The notes under the pieces are model-generated. The model was not told where the DNA came from. It was given only the letters and a program-made list of their open reading frames with translations, and did no database searches. Both the position numbers and the translations under genes were made by a program. A DNA stretch of 27,079 nucleotides, taken from positions 1 to 27,079 of the forward strand of contig CAXQRU010000070.1 of NCBI GenBank assembly GCA_964226685.1, read 5' to 3'. The DNA comes from CAXQRU01 sp964226685 (GTDB lineage Bacteria; Pseudomonadota; Gammaproteobacteria; Pseudomonadales; Cellvibrionaceae). This document shows positions 23,448-27,079 of this stretch, one piece after another. Each line of letters opens with the position of its first letter. Position 1 is the first letter of the stretch.

Positions 23448-24175
23448 TGTTGAGATTAGCGTTTATTTCGGTGTTGACGCTGCTGATTGTGGGGTGCACA
23501 ACAACCTCAAATTTAATTACTAAAGTTTGGCCGGCGTATGACAGAATTACTATTGAGGCTGACAATTCAGTGAATCCTGATATTGATCAGCGTCCCTCTC
23601 CGGTCAAAATCAAGATTTATGAGCTTTCTTCGAGAACAACCATTGATAATTTAGATTTTTTCAAAGCGTTTCGCCAAGGTAAAGCGGTGTTGAGTGATGA
23701 GTTGTTGTCTGAGGTGTCTTTTGTGCTGCAGCCAAATGAGGTGCTCAAGCATGAAATCAAACCAAATAAGGATACCCAGTTTATTGCTATTTTGGCTGGT
23801 TATCGAAACATTGATGTGGCTAAGTGGAAACATGTCTACGGAATAGAGGCTACGGGTCATTACAACCATTATTTCACCCTCTCGGCCAAAGGAATTATTG
23901 TTGGCAAAGTGGTTGAAGATAAAGAGGCCCCTGAAGGGAGTGAGGCTCATACTGACAATCAAGGCCGTGATCAGTTCGAGAGCACAAAAGGCAAAGTGGG
24001 TGAGACTCAAAACCAAGTAGACGATGCCAAAGGTAAGGTTGATAGTGTGCGTGACAATGTTGAGTCAGCTCCAGGCAAGGTAGATGGCTTGATGACGCCG
24101 CCAGACGATATTAAAGAGGGTGTGGATTTGTTGGACAAGGGTAAATTGCCAACAATCAAAGCCCCCAGCTTTTGA
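23444..24175 (+). CDS. tssJ: T6SS outer-membrane lipoprotein TssJ with repeat tail
   Basis: TssJ anchors the TssL-TssM membrane complex to the outer membrane. The 243-residue product has a lipoprotein signal ending in IVGC with acylated C18. The TssJ domain follows (about 30-155): PVKIKIYELSS, DFFKAFRQGKAVLSDELL, and YRNIDVAKWKHVY. The typical family length is about 160-180, so residues 160-243 are an extension containing three 14-residue repeats around G-K-V (178-191, 192-205, 206-219). Start ATG at 23444 overlaps the tagH stop; the next codon is also ATG. The extension has no recognised domain. Confidence 0.93.
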   Translation: MMLRLAFISVLTLLIVGCTTTSNLITKVWPAYDRITIEADNSVNPDIDQRPSPVKIKIYELSSRTTIDNLDFFKAFRQGKAVLSDELLSEVSFVLQPNEVLKHEIKPNKDTQFIAILAGYRNIDVAKWKHVYGIEATGHYNHYFTLSAKGIIVGKVVEDKEAPEGSEAHTDNQGRDQFESTKGKVGETQNQVDDAKGKVDSVRDNVESAPGKVDGLMTPPDDIKEGVDLLDKGKLPTIKAPSF

Positions 24176-24200
24176 TAAATTAAAAATTAGAGAGTGAATT

Positions 24201-25541
24201 ATGGCTAAAACAAATAAAGTGGCATGGATGGAAAGTCAGTATCTCTATCCCCATCACTTCCAACAGCAGGAGCGCTATTTTGAGGAACTGATTGACCGCC
24301 GCGTTCGTCCCTCAAGACCCTATATGTGGGGCTTTTTTGAACTATCGATCAATCAAGCTTTGTTGCTGGAGGGGCGTGTAGCCATTACTTCAGCCAAGGG
24401 CATCATGCCTGACGGCACGCCTTTTAAAATACCAGGTGATGCCGTATTGCCTGAACCCCTGACTATCGAGGGCAGTGTTAAGGATTCTATGCTCTATCTT
24501 AGTTTGCCGATGTACCAAGCAGGCAACAAGTTTTTGGAGACGGATCAGTCATCTAAAGCGGACGGCATTGCGCGCTATCGTTTGCAGCCTCTGGATGTGT
24601 TCGACTATAGTAGCACCAATAGCAACTCAGAGCCGGTTGAGAGCGCGATGCTTCAGTTTAGCTTACTCAATGATAAGTCAGACAATAGCGGCTATGCCAA
24701 TTTGCCATTTGCTCGCATTAAGGAAGTAACACCAGAAGGATCCATTTTGTTGGATAGAGAGTACGTATATCCGGCTCTGGATTTGAACGCCCACGAGTAT
24801 CTTAAGGGCTATGTGCTAGATGCCATCGGTATGTTGGCTCAGCGAGGGGAGGCTATAGCACAGCGTTTTGGTGCTGGACAAGATACTGGTTCGTCTGCTA
24901 TTTCAGATTTTATGTTATTACAAGCGATTAACCGTTATGAGCCGCGCTTAAAGCACTATAGTGTGGCGAGCTCAGTGCACCCTGAAACGTTATATTTGGA
25001 AATGCTGGGTTTGGTGGGAGAAGTCTCAAGCTTTAATACCACCACCAAGCGTCCTCCTATACAGGTTGACTATAATCATGATGATATGAGACCTTGTTTT
25101 CAGCATTTGTCAGTAGAGATGTCCCAGTGCTTAAGCTCGGTTCTTGAGCAAACTGCTGTGCCTCTGCCTGTTGAAGAGCGGCAATATGGTATTCGAGTTT
25201 CTCGCATTGACGACCGTAGTTTGCTGACGCAAGCTCGATTTGTGATAGCGATTAAAGCAGATATGCCAACAGATAAGCTTAGGGATCATTTGCCCAATCA
25301 TATGAAGATTGGTTCGGTGGATACCATCAGAGATTTGGTAAATAACCAGCTTACGGGGATTACCCTCAATGCTTTGCCAATAGCTCCCAGAGAAATCCCC
25401 TACCATGCAGGTTTTGTGTACTTTGAATTAAACAGTCAGGGTGATCAGTGGGCCTCATTGAAGAAAGCGGCTGGCTTTGCTTTCCATATTGCTGGTGATA
25501 TAGATGACATTAAAATAGAGTTTTGGGCAATTCGCTCATAA
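24201..25541 (+). CDS. tssK: T6SS baseplate subunit TssK
   Basis: TssK is the receptor-binding-protein-like baseplate subunit that links the baseplate to TssM and TssL at the inner membrane. The 446-residue product opens with KVAWMESQYLYPHHFQQQ, the family hallmark, then PYMWGFFELSINQALL and GIMPDGTPFKIP. The C-terminal part includes the IKADMPTDKLRDHLPNHMKIGS segment and YFELNSQGDQW, typical of the family. Length is normal and no break is seen. It lies between tssJ and tssL, as in most T6SS operons. Confidence 0.97.
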   Translation: MAKTNKVAWMESQYLYPHHFQQQERYFEELIDRRVRPSRPYMWGFFELSINQALLLEGRVAITSAKGIMPDGTPFKIPGDAVLPEPLTIEGSVKDSMLYLSLPMYQAGNKFLETDQSSKADGIARYRLQPLDVFDYSSTNSNSEPVESAMLQFSLLNDKSDNSGYANLPFARIKEVTPEGSILLDREYVYPALDLNAHEYLKGYVLDAIGMLAQRGEAIAQRFGAGQDTGSSAISDFMLLQAINRYEPRLKHYSVASSVHPETLYLEMLGLVGEVSSFNTTTKRPPIQVDYNHDDMRPCFQHLSVEMSQCLSSVLEQTAVPLPVEERQYGIRVSRIDDRSLLTQARFVIAIKADMPTDKLRDHLPNHMKIGSVDTIRDLVNNQLTGITLNALPIAPREIPYHAGFVYFELNSQGDQWASLKKAAGFAFHIAGDIDDIKIEFWAIRS

Positions 25542-25561
25542 TTCAATATTAGGATCTACCA

Positions 25562-26905
25562 ATGTCTGGTGACGATAAAACAATAATAAGGCCAAGGCCT
25601 GGCCGCAAAAGCCAGGGGTCACCGGCTGGCAACGATAATACCATTGTAAAACCGAAGCCACGACCTGGAGCATCCAGTGGTGATGAAACCGCCATTAAAC
25701 CAAAAAGCTCCTCTAGAAAGGCACCGGTTGCACCTAAGGGCGGCGGGCTGACATCATCACCCCTGATGGATGCGGCGAGTCCAGTGTTGTCTTTGGTGAA
25801 TCAAATGCGGCAACTCGATGGTAAAGTTAATGTTCCCAGCATTCATCAGCAAGTCACTAAAGTTTTACAAGAATTTATTCAAAAAATAAAAGGCACAGTT
25901 AACGATAGTGAAATTCGCCACAATGCCTCTTATATATTGTGTTCTTTGGTAGATGAAACCGCACTCAATACCCAGTGGGGTGAGTACAGCGCTTGGAGCC
26001 AAAAACCTCAGTTAAGTATTTTTCACAAGGAAACTTATGGCGGTGAAAAAGTCTATGCCATGCTGGAGGAGGCCATAGTTTCACCATCTCGAAACTATGA
26101 ATTGATTGAGTTGATTTATTACTGTTTGTCTCTTGGTTTTATGGGGAAATTGCGGATTGATCCACAGGGGCCGGTAAAACTCGAACAAACACGCAGTAAT
26201 ATTTATGATGTCTTGCATCGCAGCCGAGAAAAGCACCAAAAAGTACTCTCTGAGCACTTAGATCCAGCCGTAAGTACAAGCAATAAACTATACAGTTTTC
26301 TGCCCATTTGGATTTTTATGGGTTTGTTGGTGTTAGCTGGCTTTAGTATATTTAATTACTGGTTGATTCAGCTGAATGAACGTTCTGATGTGGCTTTTAG
26401 TACAGTGGATGCGGTGATACCTAGAGAAGAAAAAGTAGACATCAAGGATTATGAAGAAAAATGTGGCTATGCTAGAGAGTTACAAACATCATTATTAGCC
26501 ACCGAGATTGGACGTGGCGTAGTTTCGGTTGAGTGTTTTGCTCGCTATACCTCTATCACCTTGCATTCTGAAGAATTATTTCCGCCCGCCAGTACCGAGA
26601 TTGATCAGCGGTTTCAGCCGATCTTGACTAAAATCGCTAGAGCTTTAGAAAAAGTGGAAGGGCGTATTGATGTGTTGGGCCATACCGATAATCAACCCAT
26701 ACGCAGCATACAGTTTGCTTCAAATTGGGAGTTGTCGCTGGCTCGTGCCAATGCGGTGGTGAATTATATGGCGAAAAATGCGAATCTAAGCTCAAGGTTG
26801 TTGCCTGAGGGTAAGGGTGATCTTGAGCCAATTGCCGATAACTCGACGATTGAGGGGCGGGCTAAAAACCGACGTGTTGAAATTAATATTTATCATGATC
26901 GATAA
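25562..26905 (+). CDS. tssL: T6SS inner-membrane protein TssL with OmpA-like domain
   Basis: TssL (IcmH/DotU family) recruits the baseplate to the membrane complex. The 447-residue product has four parts. The N-terminal 60 residues are basic, disordered and carry three Thr motifs (T7, T27, T43; T-x-[I/V]-[R/K]-P). The DotU cytoplasmic domain spans about 68-235 (HNASYILCSLVDETAL, FHKETYGGEKVYAMLEE, YYCLSLGFMGKLR). One membrane helix lies at about 244-269. A periplasmic OmpA-like peptidoglycan-binding domain occupies about 320-447 (VLGHTDNQPIRS, SLARANAVVNYM, NRRVEI). This evolved-type TssL likely binds peptidoglycan itself, so no TagL is needed. AGGA precedes the ATG. Confidence 0.96.
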   Translation: MSGDDKTIIRPRPGRKSQGSPAGNDNTIVKPKPRPGASSGDETAIKPKSSSRKAPVAPKGGGLTSSPLMDAASPVLSLVNQMRQLDGKVNVPSIHQQVTKVLQEFIQKIKGTVNDSEIRHNASYILCSLVDETALNTQWGEYSAWSQKPQLSIFHKETYGGEKVYAMLEEAIVSPSRNYELIELIYYCLSLGFMGKLRIDPQGPVKLEQTRSNIYDVLHRSREKHQKVLSEHLDPAVSTSNKLYSFLPIWIFMGLLVLAGFSIFNYWLIQLNERSDVAFSTVDAVIPREEKVDIKDYEEKCGYARELQTSLLATEIGRGVVSVECFARYTSITLHSEELFPPASTEIDQRFQPILTKIARALEKVEGRIDVLGHTDNQPIRSIQFASNWELSLARANAVVNYMAKNANLSSRLLPEGKGDLEPIADNSTIEGRAKNRRVEINIYHDR

Positions 26906-26920
26906 AGTGGATAGGATTCA

Positions 26921-27068
26921 ATGAAGAAGTTTTTCTCTTTTTTATTCAAACCTTGGTTGTTGACCTTAGTCCTTGCCATTATTTTGGCGTTAATTATTTG
27001 GTATATCGGCCCGATTATTGCCGTTGGTTCCTTTAAGCCCTTTGCGGCTGAGTGGGTTCGCTTAATCT
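26921..27068 (+). CDS. tssM: T6SS membrane protein TssM, 5' fragment
   Basis: TssM (IcmF) forms the envelope-spanning core of the T6SS membrane complex and is normally over 1100 residues. Only the first 49 codons are in the window: MKKFFSFLFKPWLLTLVLAI, then LIIWYIGPIIAVG, the first transmembrane hairpin of the family. AGGA lies upstream of the ATG, and the gene follows tssL by 15 bases. An in-frame TAG occurs at 27068-27070, but its last two bases belong to a stretch that matches the Illumina adapter, so this is a contig-end artefact and the gene is not truncated biologically. Confidence 0.9.
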
Positions 27069-27079
27069 AGATCGGAAGA
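27069..27079 (+). other. Illumina TruSeq adapter remnant at the contig end
   Basis: The final 11 bases, AGATCGGAAGA, match the start of the Illumina TruSeq adapter exactly. They sit at the extreme end of the window and produce a stop codon in the middle of the first part of tssM, where homologs continue. They should be treated as non-genomic. Confidence 0.9.

Noticed and set aside
27068..27070. In-frame TAG in tssM suggesting a pseudogene
   Set aside because: Two of its three bases belong to the adapter remnant, so the stop is not genomic.
1..27079. CRISPR arrays, tRNA or rRNA genes, insertion sequences
   Set aside because: No spaced repeats, cloverleaf, ribosomal RNA or transposase sequence was seen on either strand.

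Overview
The window reads as a chromosomal contig from a marine-type gammaproteobacterium with moderate GC. The sspA-sspB pair, hemJ-hemL beside a divergent argC, and the DUF6776 protein after argC are typical gammaproteobacterial neighbourhoods. The overall set resembles Cellvibrionales/Teredinibacter-like bacteria, but the genus cannot be fixed from sequence alone.

Bases 1-7785 are housekeeping. A terminator from an upstream gene is followed by sspA and sspB (stringent starvation protein and ClpXP adaptor), a Yip1-family membrane protein, and a bidirectional terminator. On the minus strand are a REC-GGDEF diguanylate cyclase and a hemJ-hemL heme operon. On the plus strand is argC-DUF6776-AI-2E family transporter.

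Bases 8025-27079 are one type VI secretion (T6SS) locus built as two divergent operons that start from a 153-base control region (22074-22226). The minus operon runs Ser/Thr kinase - tssA - tssB - tssC - second tssC (ImpD/TssC40 type) - tagJ - tssE - tssF - tssG - tssH(clpV) - hcp. The plus operon runs FHA protein (tagH) - tssJ - tssK - tssL (with an OmpA-like domain) - tssM, which is cut off by the contig end. Together they encode tail tube, sheath, baseplate, sheath recycling ATPase, membrane complex, and a kinase/FHA post-translational switch. No vgrG, PAAR, effector, tagF or phosphatase gene lies inside the window.

I found no wholly new system. The points most worth a second look are: three repeated Thr-x-[I/V]-[R/K]-P motifs at the TssL N-terminus, with a similar motif in the kinase, which look like a multivalent FHA docking array; a kinase with HSD and DFA in place of HRD and DFG; paired TssC proteins next to TagJ; a 14-residue tandem repeat on TssJ; and RNA hairpins that appear to set dosage (an attenuator-like hairpin between the two tssC genes, and hairpins at both ends of a likely monocistronic hcp mRNA). 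The last 11 bases match the start of the Illumina TruSeq adapter and create a false stop in tssM.
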